Positions 1 through 5,882 of a stretch of 12,210 nucleotides of DNA are shown here, piece by piece; positions within the stretch are counted from its first letter, which is position 1, and each line of letters opens with the position of its first letter. The stretch comes from JBBQTU01 sp038213005 (GTDB lineage Bacteria > Planctomycetota > Phycisphaerae > Tepidisphaerales > Tepidisphaeraceae): assembly GCA_038213005.1 (NCBI GenBank), contig JBBQTU010000130.1, forward strand, positions 1 to 12,210. The letters are read 5' to 3'. A model generated the notes under the pieces. It saw only the letters and a list, made by a program, of their open reading frames with translations, had not been told where the DNA came from and searched no databases. The translations under genes were made by a program, and so were the position numbers.

Positions 1-151
1 GCAAAAAGGTTTCTCGTCGATCAATGGACTGAAGCGGCAGTGAGAGCGATCCGCCGGAAAGGGGAAAGACGTGGCTCGCCTCACTGAGGCGATGTTTTTC
101 CATAGCGATCAATGCGTTTGCTTCAGCTTGCGATAGGTCCAACTCCGCCAT
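1..151 (-). CDS. DUF6978-like protein, N-terminal part (runs off the window)
   Basis: The first 50 residues read MAELDLSQAEANALIAMEKH, then roughly RLSEASHVFPLSGGSLSLPL and QSIDRRETFL. The 'LSQAEAxALIAMEKHR ... FPxxGGSLxxPLxSxDxRExFL' pattern resembles the start of the DUF6978 family, whose function I do not know. The ATG at 151-149 overlaps the stop of the methyltransferase-like gene by one base (TGATG). An AAAGGA ribosome binding site lies eight bases upstream, inside the preceding gene, so the two are probably translationally coupled. The 3' end is outside the window. The family call rests on remembered motif similarity, not on a search. Confidence 0.6.
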   Translation of the reverse strand, partial: MAELDLSQAEANALIAMEKHRLSEASHVFPLSGGSLSLPLQSIDRRETFL

Positions 152-807
152 CACGTCGTCCTTTCTGCACTCTGTTCCGCGTCGGAGACTTTAAGGTAAT
201 GGCACGGTGCATAGTCACGCAGAGGTGTTGTAAAGTAGACATCTTCCCCGAGTTCGCTAAACAATGGCTGACTCGCCCCGTCAGCATGACCGAGCAAGTG
301 CTGATACATGAAATCTTTGCGTTTCAACAGAGCCCCGTTTACGGGGACCCACTCGCTGAAAACGATGGGGCGTCCGCGATCGTTGAGAAGCGTCAGCGCA
401 TCGCCCTGAAGAATGTTTCTGGAAAGGATGTAAGTCGCGGCACGGATGGCCGCTTCGGGAAGTGGCTCTTTGAACCGCGCCTCGTGAGCAGCGGAAAGTA
501 CGGCCAGGAGACGGTCGCGGCACACTTGGACGTTGTCAGCAAGCAGGTCGATGCCATACACGCTGCAGATGGATAAGATGGCATCCCGCTCCCATCGGTG
601 TCCGGCGCTGGCATTGTGTTTGTCAACGGTGGCCAGCTTCCGGCGAAGAACTTCGGTCAGGAAGTTGCCGGTGCCGCAGGCAGGTTCGAGGAACCGCGAC
701 TCAATCTTCTCGCATTCGTGCTGGACGAGATCGAGCATGTCGCGCACGAGCGCGGGCGGTGTGAACACCTCGCCGTAATCAATCACGCGTTGACGATTTA
801 GCGCCAT
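151..807 (-). CDS. N6-adenine DNA methyltransferase-like protein lacking an NPPY motif
   Basis: A 218-residue class I SAM-dependent methyltransferase-like protein. Seen in the sequence: GEVFTPP at residues 12-18, SAM-binding motif I FLEPACGTGNFL at 39-50, a YGIDLLADNV segment near 84-93 that fits motif II, and NILQGDAL at 131-138. Where catalytic motif IV (D/N-PP-Y/F) would fall, the protein reads IVFSEW (148-153) and there is no NPPY anywhere. It ends with a TPLRDYAPCHYLKV segment that resembles the natural end of short 'restriction subunit M-like' proteins, so I do not think it is truncated. The ATG at 807 was chosen over GTG 819 and ATG 813 because AGGTGG lies eight bases upstream. An HsdR remnant precedes it (TAATG) and a DUF6978-like gene follows (TGATG). 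The DNA-modification role is inferred from the fold; activity is doubtful. Confidence 0.75.
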   Translation of the reverse strand: MALNRQRVIDYGEVFTPPALVRDMLDLVQHECEKIESRFLEPACGTGNFLTEVLRRKLATVDKHNASAGHRWERDAILSICSVYGIDLLADNVQVCRDRLLAVLSAAHEARFKEPLPEAAIRAATYILSRNILQGDALTLLNDRGRPIVFSEWVPVNGALLKRKDFMYQHLLGHADGASQPLFSELGEDVYFTTPLRDYAPCHYLKVSDAEQSAERTT

Positions 808-938
808 TAGCATGCCCACCTGACGCGGGAATCAGTCTCTAGCGCATCGCGGTCGCGTATGTCCTTGCAACATTCGTATTTGAGCCCAACGAGTTTCTCC
901 ATGAGTTGCTCTTTAAGTTGGCTTTCAGGCGAAATCAT
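807..938 (-). pseudogene. remnant of type I restriction subunit HsdR (N-terminus only)
   Basis: A 43-residue reading frame beginning MISPESQLKEQLMEKLVGLK, continuing YECCKDIRDRDALET and ending DSRVRWAC. The segment up to ALET matches the conserved opening of one HsdR clade, where 'SPExQLKExLIxKLxxLKYxxRxDIRDRxALExNFRxKFExLN' precedes the nuclease and helicase domains. Those domains, normally some 700-1000 more residues, are absent. The match stops at ALET, and eight unrelated residues later the frame ends in TAA overlapping the ATG of the methyltransferase-like gene. No ribosome binding site is evident at ATG 938. The likeliest history is an internal deletion that removed most of hsdR and fused its start to the next gene. 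A functional small peptide is possible but less likely. Confidence 0.55.
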
Positions 939-1173
939 CGCAGAGCATGGTATCGCCGGAGGGGGTGGGGTCAAAGATGGGCGGCTAGGATTCATAGAAG
1001 GCGTCAACGGAGACGGAGGCTGGGAGCGCTGGCGGCCGCGGGAAAGGCTCACCTCCCAGTTCAACTCCCAGCGCCACGGCTCCTTCCCCGAGCGCTACCG
1101 CCGTGCGCCCGCCACCTCACCGGCTTTGGCCGACGCACTCTGCTTCCTCTGCTTGCTCCTGTTCAATCCTGGA

Positions 1174-1186
1174 GGGGAATGAACCG
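1174..1186 (+). repeat. short direct repeat GGGGAATGAACCG, copy 1
   Basis: Thirteen bases identical to 1368-1380. It lies 13 bases upstream of the -35 box of the RAYT fragment, so the two copies bracket that fragment. Confidence 0.5.
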
Positions 1187-1198
1187 GGACGCAGTTAG

Positions 1199-1228
1199 TT
1201 GACTCGTATTGGGGTTGTTCGCTATCAT
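1199..1228 (+). promoter_or_regulatory. sigma70-like promoter of the RAYT fragment
   Basis: TTGACT (1199-1204), an 18-base spacer, then TATCAT (1223-1228). The -10 ends seven bases before the ATG at 1236, so a transcript would begin at or next to the start codon, implying leaderless translation. No Shine-Dalgarno site is present. Confidence 0.4.
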
Positions 1229-1235
1229 GTTACGC

Positions 1236-1376
1236 ATGCCAAGACGAGCTCGCATCGCTCCGGGCAGGTGGATTTATCACGTGCTCAATCGCTCTGCCGG
1301 GCGGGTCAAAATCTTTCGCACGGACGACGACTTCGCAGCCTTTGACCGCTTGCTGCTTGAGGCCCAGGGGGAATGA
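1236..1376 (+). pseudogene. 5' fragment of a REP-associated tyrosine transposase (RAYT, Y1_Tnp / IS200-like fold)
   Basis: The 46-codon frame starts MPRRARIAPGRWIYHVLNRS and continues AGRVKIFRTDDDFAAFDRLL, ending LEAQGE. This is the classic N-terminus of RAYT transposases ('MPRRARxxPGxxYHVLNRGxxRxxIFxxDxDxxAFxxLLxEA'). The family is normally about 200-300 residues. The HxH metal-binding motif (in the 'MPNHxH' segment) and the catalytic Tyr lie downstream and are missing, so this copy cannot be active. Homology ends within a few bases of a GGGGAATGAACCG repeat whose bases create the TGA stop. An in-frame ATG at 1227 could add three residues, but it lies inside the apparent -10 box. Intact RAYTs act on REP palindromes; possible REPs occur elsewhere in this window. 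Confidence 0.8.
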
Positions 1377-1380
1377 ACCG
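1368..1380 (+). repeat. short direct repeat GGGGAATGAACCG, copy 2
   Basis: Identical to 1174-1186 and placed exactly where RAYT homology breaks off. It supplies the final Gly-Glu-stop of the truncated frame. A diverged third copy, GGGAATGAAGCGG, lies at 1448-1460. Confidence 0.5.
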
Positions 1381-2202
1381 AAGAGCCAAAGTTGACCTCC
1401 CACATTAGCATCGCAACTCCCAGCCTTTCAGATTGCCGGGCCAAAAAGGGAATGAAGCGGGAGACTGCCCCGCCGGGGGCACCAGGAAAACGGAATATTT
1501 CCCATCAGGCTTGACCCGTCCATCGCCCTATCATATACTCACCACACTTAGCCGTGGCGCTCAGTGCGGGCGCCGACTATGGTGCTTTGACAAGTGAATA
1601 TCCGGCCATTAACCGCCGACAATCGCATCACCCAGGTCCGATTCTCCCGTGCGAATCTCCTACCTAACATGTAGTGGAATCCAATCCGCCGCAGCATCGG
1701 ACAGGAATCCTGACTCGGTGCTTCCTCGCATGGTCAATCAACAATCATCAATCAACGGTTTGTTCGACGCACGGAGTCTACCCCGGCCGCGCTGGGGTGT
1801 TACGCTCTTCCTCATGACTGATGACTTACGACTCATGGCTGCTGACAAATGAAACCTGATCACCTTGACGCCCAACCTGCACGTAAGTCCTTATCAATAC
1901 TACTCTCCTAGACCCCCTCCCCCCACCCGTGAAAAGCGTGCGCATCTTGCCCATCCGATCGCACGTAAGTCTATCGAAGATGGGAGCGGCCGCGTGGGGC
2001 ACCGGATCAATGGTCAAAGCAGGTTATTCAAATGCTCCTATTGCAGGGCACGGATTAAAGGCATTCTTGGCAGTAGGCTTTGACCGTTTATCACCCCGCC
2101 CGGATGGCGTTGACTCTTGTCGAGGGATGGCCAGACGGCTGCGATTGGGCTTTGGCGGGCTCGCTTACCACGCTTCTAATATCGCGCGCTGTGGTGCAGC
2201 CG
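1377..2202. other. 826-base stretch without a recognisable gene
   Basis: No frame here has recognisable homology or the codon pattern of the neighbouring genes. It holds a diverged copy of the GGGAATGAAGCGG repeat (1448-1460) and a GC-rich hairpin TGCCCC/GGGGCA (1466-1481). It also holds an orphan promoter-like sequence (1511-1539), a repetitive CAATCAACAATCATCAATCA tract near 1736-1757, and an 11-base direct repeat GCACGTAAGTC (1879-1889 and 1961-1971). A bulged hairpin CCCATC-CGAT/ATCG-AA-GATGGG lies at 1950-1984 around the second of these. It reads like accumulated debris between an accessory and a core region. Confidence 0.6.
1511..1539 (+). promoter_or_regulatory. orphan sigma70-like promoter
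   Basis: TTGACC (1511-1516), an exact 17-base spacer, then TATACT (1534-1539). No convincing coding region follows on this strand for over 600 bases. It could drive a non-coding transcript, be left from a lost gene, or be chance. Confidence 0.35.
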
Positions 2203-3333
2203 TTATTTGGCCGGGCCGGCCGGCTGGGTGGTTGGGGGGGCGTCGGGTTCCTGGAGGAGTTGCTCGACGAGGATATGGAGCCTTGTGCCGGCGTCCACGT
2301 GGCGCAGGATGCCTTTGCGGTCGATGAGGAAGAGTGTTGGAAAGAGTTCCACGCCGTACTGGGTGGCGAAGGCCACGGGGTTGTCGGGGTCGCGGATGAT
2401 GGGCCAGGCGATGGGGTCGCGGGCGAGATAGTTCTTGACGTTCTGGGCGTTCTGGTCGCAGAGCACGGTGACGACCGCCAAGCCGCGGCCGGCGCGGTCG
2501 GTTTGCAGTTTCCGCAGGTCGGCGAGCTGCTGCGTCCAGGGCTGACACCAGGTGGCGCCGAAATCCACGACGATCACTTTGCCGGCGAGGGTGGCGGTGG
2601 TGACGGGTTTGCCATCGAGGCCCGGGCCGGAGACGACCAAGGGCTTATCCACCATCGCTCGGAGTTTGGCGTGTATCTTGAACTGCTCGGCGAGTTTCTG
2701 GGCAACGGGGCCGCGCAGATCGTCGACAACGATGCTTTCGATGCGGCGCGCGGTGGCGTCGTCGGCCGCCCCTTCGTCGCGGAGGAAGGCGAGCAGGTGG
2801 GTGAGGTCATCGTCGGCGGGGGTTTCCTTTGCCATCGCCGCGATGTCGTCCAGGATGCGGCCCTGGGACTTGGGGTCGTCGCCGCTATGCCACCATTGGG
2901 CGAGAAGGGTGGCATCGCGGCCGAGCATGGCGGTCTGTCGGAGGTTGCTGTCTTTGGCGGCGGCGAGTTCTTTCACGGCGGCCGGGTCGTCCAGGAAGCC
3001 GAGGATGGCCAGGAAGTGGAAGCGGAGGCGCAGGGAGTCTTCGCGGCTGGCGGGTGCTGCGAGGCGCATCTCGTCGGCGAGATGAACGCCGCGCCAGAGG
3101 AGTGGGATGGCGAGCGGAGCGACGTCGGCGCGGCGATCGACGTCCATGATGGCCCGGGGGGAGGGGAGCAGTTCGCGGAGCCGGCGGGAGTTGTCCTGCC
3201 AGTCCTGGATGACCTCAGCGGCCGGGCGGGGTGTGGGCGTGGCGTGGCGGGGCAGGGTCGTGGGGGTCTGGGCGGTGGCGGCCGCGACGAGGCCACAGAG
3301 CAGGATAGGCAGCAGGGCGAGAAAAGTCCTCAT
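2203..3333 (-). CDS. secreted thioredoxin-fold (TlpA/redoxin-like) protein with a CxxW active site
   Basis: 376 residues. The start at ATG 3333 was chosen because it opens a signal peptide: MRTF, hydrophobic core LALLPILLCGLVAA, and an AXA-type site ATA-Q at 19-22. The open frame extends upstream but reads through a repeat. Residues 30-230 are mostly helical and Ala/Asp/Arg-rich with no recognised domain. Residues 232-360 are a redoxin domain: GxDGKPVTTATLAGKVIVVD, FGATWCQPWTQQ (259-269), VTVLCDQNAQNV, and the cis-Pro loop FPTLFLIDRKG (331-341). The usual WCxPC is WCQPW here (C263, W266), so a two-Cys disulfide cannot form. A Pro/Thr-rich tail ends the protein. It probably acts outside the cytoplasm as a one-Cys redox or non-catalytic protein; the partner is unknown. 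It sits alone between spacers. Confidence 0.8.
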   Translation of the reverse strand: MRTFLALLPILLCGLVAAATAQTPTTLPRHATPTPRPAAEVIQDWQDNSRRLRELLPSPRAIMDVDRRADVAPLAIPLLWRGVHLADEMRLAAPASREDSLRLRFHFLAILGFLDDPAAVKELAAAKDSNLRQTAMLGRDATLLAQWWHSGDDPKSQGRILDDIAAMAKETPADDDLTHLLAFLRDEGAADDATARRIESIVVDDLRGPVAQKLAEQFKIHAKLRAMVDKPLVVSGPGLDGKPVTTATLAGKVIVVDFGATWCQPWTQQLADLRKLQTDRAGRGLAVVTVLCDQNAQNVKNYLARDPIAWPIIRDPDNPVAFATQYGVELFPTLFLIDRKGILRHVDAGTRLHILVEQLLQEPDAPPTTQPAGPAK

Positions 3334-3403
3334 GCGGATTCCACCAGTGGCGGGTGCAGCCGACGCATAGGGTGTGACCTGCGGGGAAGCGTGGGCCGCT
3401 CCT

Positions 3404-3430
3404 GTGCGGGCGAGGACGCCGCGCACTACT
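3404..3430 (-). repeat. REP-like palindromic element, copy 1
   Basis: All 27 bases match the copies at 6791-6817 and 6898-6924. Read on the minus strand it is A-GTA then GTGCG(C)GGCG-TCCT-CGCCCGCAC: a 9-bp stem with one bulged C and a 4-base loop, with GTAG at the 5' foot. Similarity to the copy at 6898 continues about 30 bases further right (to near 3460, ending in a GTGGAATC-like sequence), so the full unit is about 58 bases. Confidence 0.7.
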
Positions 3431-3538
3431 TGTGCGGCTGCGCCTCTTTCAAGTGGAATCTTTATTAGGTCTTGGAGGGGTGGACACTTTCGGATGGAGA
3501 GGCACGGGAAGCATGGTTGGCAGAGAACCCACTCCCTG

Positions 3539-3556
3539 CCTCCCCCGAGGGGGAGG
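3539..3556. repeat. perfect GC-rich palindrome CCTCCCCC-GA-GGGGGAGG
   Basis: An 8-bp inverted repeat separated by GA. The surroundings resemble the dispersed 'CTCCCTGCCTCCCCCGAGGG'-type repeats that make spurious Pro/Ser-rich frames in many GC-rich genomes. No T-tract follows on either strand, so it is not a classical terminator. Confidence 0.45.
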
Positions 3557-3651
3557 AGAGAAATGCCCGGTTCGGCGTGAAAGCGAGTTTCGCCAGAAGA
3601 GCTTGCGCGAGCAGGGATTCTCATGGGGGGAGAGTAGCCTGCTTGGCCGAC

Positions 3652-3680
3652 TTTTCAAATGGGGCGGGAAGGCCTAAACT
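3652..3680 (+). promoter_or_regulatory. candidate atpG promoter
   Basis: TTTTCA (3652-3657), a 17-base spacer, then TAAACT (3675-3680), 38 bases before the atpG start. It is a moderate match in a GC-rich background. Confidence 0.35.
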
Positions 3681-3718
3681 AACGGCGAGCGTTCAACAGA
3701 CGTGGGAGATGAGACGGC

Positions 3719-4744
3719 ATGGCCAAAGCCCGAGCAATCGTAAAGCGCCGCAAATCTGTCCGAAACATCCGCAAGATCACCAAGACGATGCAGATGATCG
3801 CGACGGCGAAGTTCCAGAAGGCGGTCAAGCGCGCCGTGGGCGGGAAACCGTTCACGTCGAAGATGCACGAGATCGTCGAGGATCTGGTGAGCAACGTCGA
3901 GGACTTTCGTCATCCGCTGCTGGATCGCCCTGAGGGCCATGTAGCGGGGACGAGGGTTGCCGTGATCGCCATCAGCAGCAATCGCGGGCTGGCGGGCGCG
4001 TACAACGGAAGCATCCTGCGGAAGGCGAATCTGGGCATTCGGGCACTGGAGGCCGAGGGGCAGGAAGTTGATCTGTATTGTGCTGGTAAGAAGGGCGCTT
4101 CGTTCTTCGCGTTCCAGAAGCGGCCGGTGGTGATGCGGCTGGACGAACTGGTTGATCAGCCGGTGTTCACCGAGATCCGCACGCTGGCGGACCGGATGAT
4201 CCAGCGGTATGTCGACGGCGAGGTCGAGGCGGTCTATGTGGCGTATACGGATTTTGTGAGTACGGGAGTGCAGCATCCGGCATTCATTCGCCTGCTGCCG
4301 CTGGAGGGCATTGCCCAGAGCAGTGAACAACTGATGCGGCATATGAACGAAAAGTCGGCCGCGTTCGATCGGCTTGGGGACAAAGGCGCGGCGGCGGTGG
4401 ACGTGGCGAAGCAGGAAGCCCGGCTGGCGCGGATGGGCGGTGGGCGGAAGGCCGAGGCAGCGGCCGCGGAGGTTGTCGGCACGACGCTTTACGATTTCTC
4501 GCCCTCGGCGAAGGACCTGCTGGATTCGCTGCTGCCGATGACGGTGCGGCTGACGCTTTATCAGTGCTTCCTGGATGCGGCCAGCAGCGAGAACGTGGCG
4601 CGCATGGTGTCGATGAAGAGCGCCACGGACAACGCCGACAAGATGATCAAGTCGCTGACGATGCAGTACAACCGCGCCCGGCAGAGCCAGATCACGACGG
4701 AACTGTCGGAGATCATGGGCGGCGTCGAGGCGATGAAGAGCTAG
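3719..4744 (+). CDS. atpG: F1F0 ATP synthase gamma subunit, with internal insertion
   Basis: Central rotor shaft of F1, linking the alpha3beta3 head to the membrane ring. The N-terminal helix reads VRNIRKITKTMQMIATAKFQ (14-33) and the C-terminal helix has SSENVARMVSMKSATDNA (289-306) followed by YNRARQSQITTELSEIMGG (317-335). Both are hallmarks of the gamma coiled coil. SSNRGLAGAYN (86-96) begins the Rossmann-like globular part. The protein has 341 residues against about 285-300 usually. The excess is an Ala/Lys/Arg-rich stretch at about 205-255, just before YDFSPSAKDLLDSLLP. GGGAG lies ten bases before the ATG. No atpA precedes it and no atpD follows, unlike the usual atpA-atpG-atpD order, so it is detached from the ATPase operon here. 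Confidence 0.95.
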   Translation: MAKARAIVKRRKSVRNIRKITKTMQMIATAKFQKAVKRAVGGKPFTSKMHEIVEDLVSNVEDFRHPLLDRPEGHVAGTRVAVIAISSNRGLAGAYNGSILRKANLGIRALEAEGQEVDLYCAGKKGASFFAFQKRPVVMRLDELVDQPVFTEIRTLADRMIQRYVDGEVEAVYVAYTDFVSTGVQHPAFIRLLPLEGIAQSSEQLMRHMNEKSAAFDRLGDKGAAAVDVAKQEARLARMGGGRKAEAAAAEVVGTTLYDFSPSAKDLLDSLLPMTVRLTLYQCFLDAASSENVARMVSMKSATDNADKMIKSLTMQYNRARQSQITTELSEIMGGVEAMKS

Positions 4745-4870
4745 GGTGCAGCGTTGGTCTGATGCCAAGTTAGAAGCGGGGTGGCATGGCCAGATCGGTA
4801 CTCCGAGATGGCGATGCTTGTCCGCCCCATGTTGACGGAGTTCGGCCGCAGCACACTATGGTTCCAGGCG

Positions 4871-5560
4871 CTAGACCCCGCGGCGGTCACCCCAGAGCTG
4901 CACGTGCAGGCGGGGGCAATAGCGGAAACCCTCGCGCTTGCAGACCTCTACGACCCAGTCTTCGCGCTGGGCGAGAGTCTCTGGCGATCGTCCTTCGGGC
5001 ATCAGCAGCACGTCCTGTTTTTTCCAGCCGCGCAGATCTTCCAGCAGGGTGTGAATCTCGGCGACGTCTGACTCCTGCTGGACTACGAACTTGAGTTGGA
5101 GCTCGGTACGCAGGTCGATCCATTGCTGGAGGATGGCCGGCCGCAGGCGGGTCTGTTCGTGCTGCGCGCTGACGCCGGGATCGGTCTGGAGGTCGGGCGT
5201 AGAATTGCTGAGCTTGGGCGAGATGCTCAGCAGGTCAGCCAGCAGGGGTTTGAAAATGGTCCCGGCCGTCTCGACCGTCACATGGAAGCCGGCCGCCTTG
5301 AGCATGCGGCAGAAGATCTCGATGTCGCCCTGGATCAGCGGTTCGCCGCCGGTGATGACGGCGTGACGCGATGCGAAGCCGCGCATGCGCGCGAGGACAT
5401 CTTCCGGGGAGGCGGTGTCGCCCTCGGGGTGCCAACTGGCGTAGGGGGTGTCGCACCAGACGCAGCGGAGATTGCATCCGCTGGTGCGGATGAAGACGGA
5501 GGGGACGCCGGTGAGTTTTCCTTCGCCCTGGATCGAGTAGAACAGTTCGGAAAGCCGCAT
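4871..5560 (-). CDS. queE: 7-carboxy-7-deazaguanine synthase
   Basis: Radical-SAM enzyme converting 6-carboxy-5,6,7,8-tetrahydropterin to 7-carboxy-7-deazaguanine, on the route to preQ0 and queuosine. The 229-residue protein has the family opening LSELFYSIQGEG (3-14) and the CX3CX2C cluster motif SGCNLRCVWCDTPY (C29, C33, C36). It also has TGGEPLIQ (70-77) and the ending CPRLHVQLWGDRRG. ATG 5560 was chosen because it gives the canonical N-terminus and has AGGA nine bases upstream; the frame extends 32 codons further without conserved content. It is convergent with atpG (126-base gap) and divergent from rsmA. No other queuosine genes lie nearby. Confidence 0.93.
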   Translation of the reverse strand: MRLSELFYSIQGEGKLTGVPSVFIRTSGCNLRCVWCDTPYASWHPEGDTASPEDVLARMRGFASRHAVITGGEPLIQGDIEIFCRMLKAAGFHVTVETAGTIFKPLLADLLSISPKLSNSTPDLQTDPGVSAQHEQTRLRPAILQQWIDLRTELQLKFVVQQESDVAEIHTLLEDLRGWKKQDVLLMPEGRSPETLAQREDWVVEVCKREGFRYCPRLHVQLWGDRRGV

Positions 5561-5692
5561 GCGTGATGATCCTAGCGGGTGAGCATCGGGCGACCAAGCG
5601 TGCTGGGGCGATTGGGGTGTGCACGTTTTTCCGGGCAGATGCAAGTTGCGTGTCATCGGGCGGTTGGAGCGAATACGGTGCTGAAAGATGTT

Positions 5693-5787
5693 TCGCCCTT
5701 TCAGGGCTCATTCAGGGTGAATGGTTCTTACCCAGGGCTGCGCGAGTACACTTACCCTGGGCTTAAGAATGGCACTCCGTTGGGGCT
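5693..5787 (+). repeat. planctomycete-type dispersed palindromic repeat, copy A
   Basis: It begins TCGCCCTTTCAGGGCTCATT, containing GCCCT-TTC-AGGGC. It continues with an inverted pair CCCAGGG...CCCTGGG (5731-5762) and ends in CTCCGTTGGGGCT. The first 20 bases are identical to copy B at 11869-11951 on the other strand, and the block order is the same. Long frames across it are spurious. Confidence 0.65.
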
Positions 5788-5868
5788 AAGAAATCGCGTG
5801 TCCGGGAAAATGGGCACGCCCGGCGATTGGGGAGCCGCGAGCGTTCTTCTCTGGCGGGCGCGTCCGCG

Positions 5869-5874
5869 TATGAT
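5869..5874 (+). promoter_or_regulatory. -10-like TATGAT immediately before rsmA
   Basis: TATGAT ends eight bases before the rsmA ATG, and no Shine-Dalgarno site is visible. A transcript would start near or at the ATG. The -35 region is poor (TTCTTC at 5844-5849, spacer 19), so this is tentative. Confidence 0.25.
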
Positions 5875-5882
5875 GCCGGGCT

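Larger units (their letters stand above)
3334..3718. other. intergenic region with a REP-like copy and a GC-rich palindrome
   Basis: Divergent spacer between the thioredoxin-like gene (minus) and atpG (plus). It holds a REP-like element (3404-3430), a perfect palindrome (3539-3556) and a candidate atpG promoter (3652-3680). Frames running through it translate repeats and show no homology. Confidence 0.6.
5561..5882. other. divergent queE/rsmA spacer carrying a dispersed repeat
   Basis: The only structure I can support is the palindromic repeat at 5693-5787 and a -10-like TATGAT just before rsmA. I looked for a preQ1 riboswitch in the queE leader and saw none. Confidence 0.5.

Noticed and set aside
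807..1064. Longer start (position 1064) for the HsdR remnant frame
   Set aside because: Residues upstream of the Met at 938 are Pro/Ser-rich with no HsdR similarity, whereas similarity begins right at MISPESQL.
1564..1572. GTGCGGGCG matching part of the REP-like element
   Set aside because: Only nine GC-rich bases match and the hairpin and GTAG are missing; it may be chance.
1736..1757. CAATCAACAATCATCAATCA-type tract as a CRISPR or regulatory array
   Set aside because: Units are 4-7 bases, imperfect and without spacers; a simple-sequence tract is the better explanation.
1649..1852. 67-codon plus-strand frame downstream of the orphan promoter
   Set aside because: No ribosome binding site at a suitable distance, no recognisable motif and no codon pattern like the neighbours.
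2080..3468. Long Gly/Glu-rich plus-strand open frame of 462 codons
   Set aside because: It is the complement of the thioredoxin-like gene, whose minus-strand product has a signal peptide and a redoxin domain. The plus-strand product has low-complexity composition and no motif.
3674..4768. 364-codon minus-strand frame, His/Arg-rich
   Set aside because: Antisense shadow of atpG, which is unmistakable on the plus strand.
4745..4870. Hairpin ATGCCA...TGGCAT after atpG as a terminator
   Set aside because: Six-bp stem with a 14-base loop and no T-run; too weak to call.
5561..5692. Possible preQ1 riboswitch in the queE leader
   Set aside because: No C-rich preQ1 aptamer with the expected A-rich tail is visible in the minus-strand leader.
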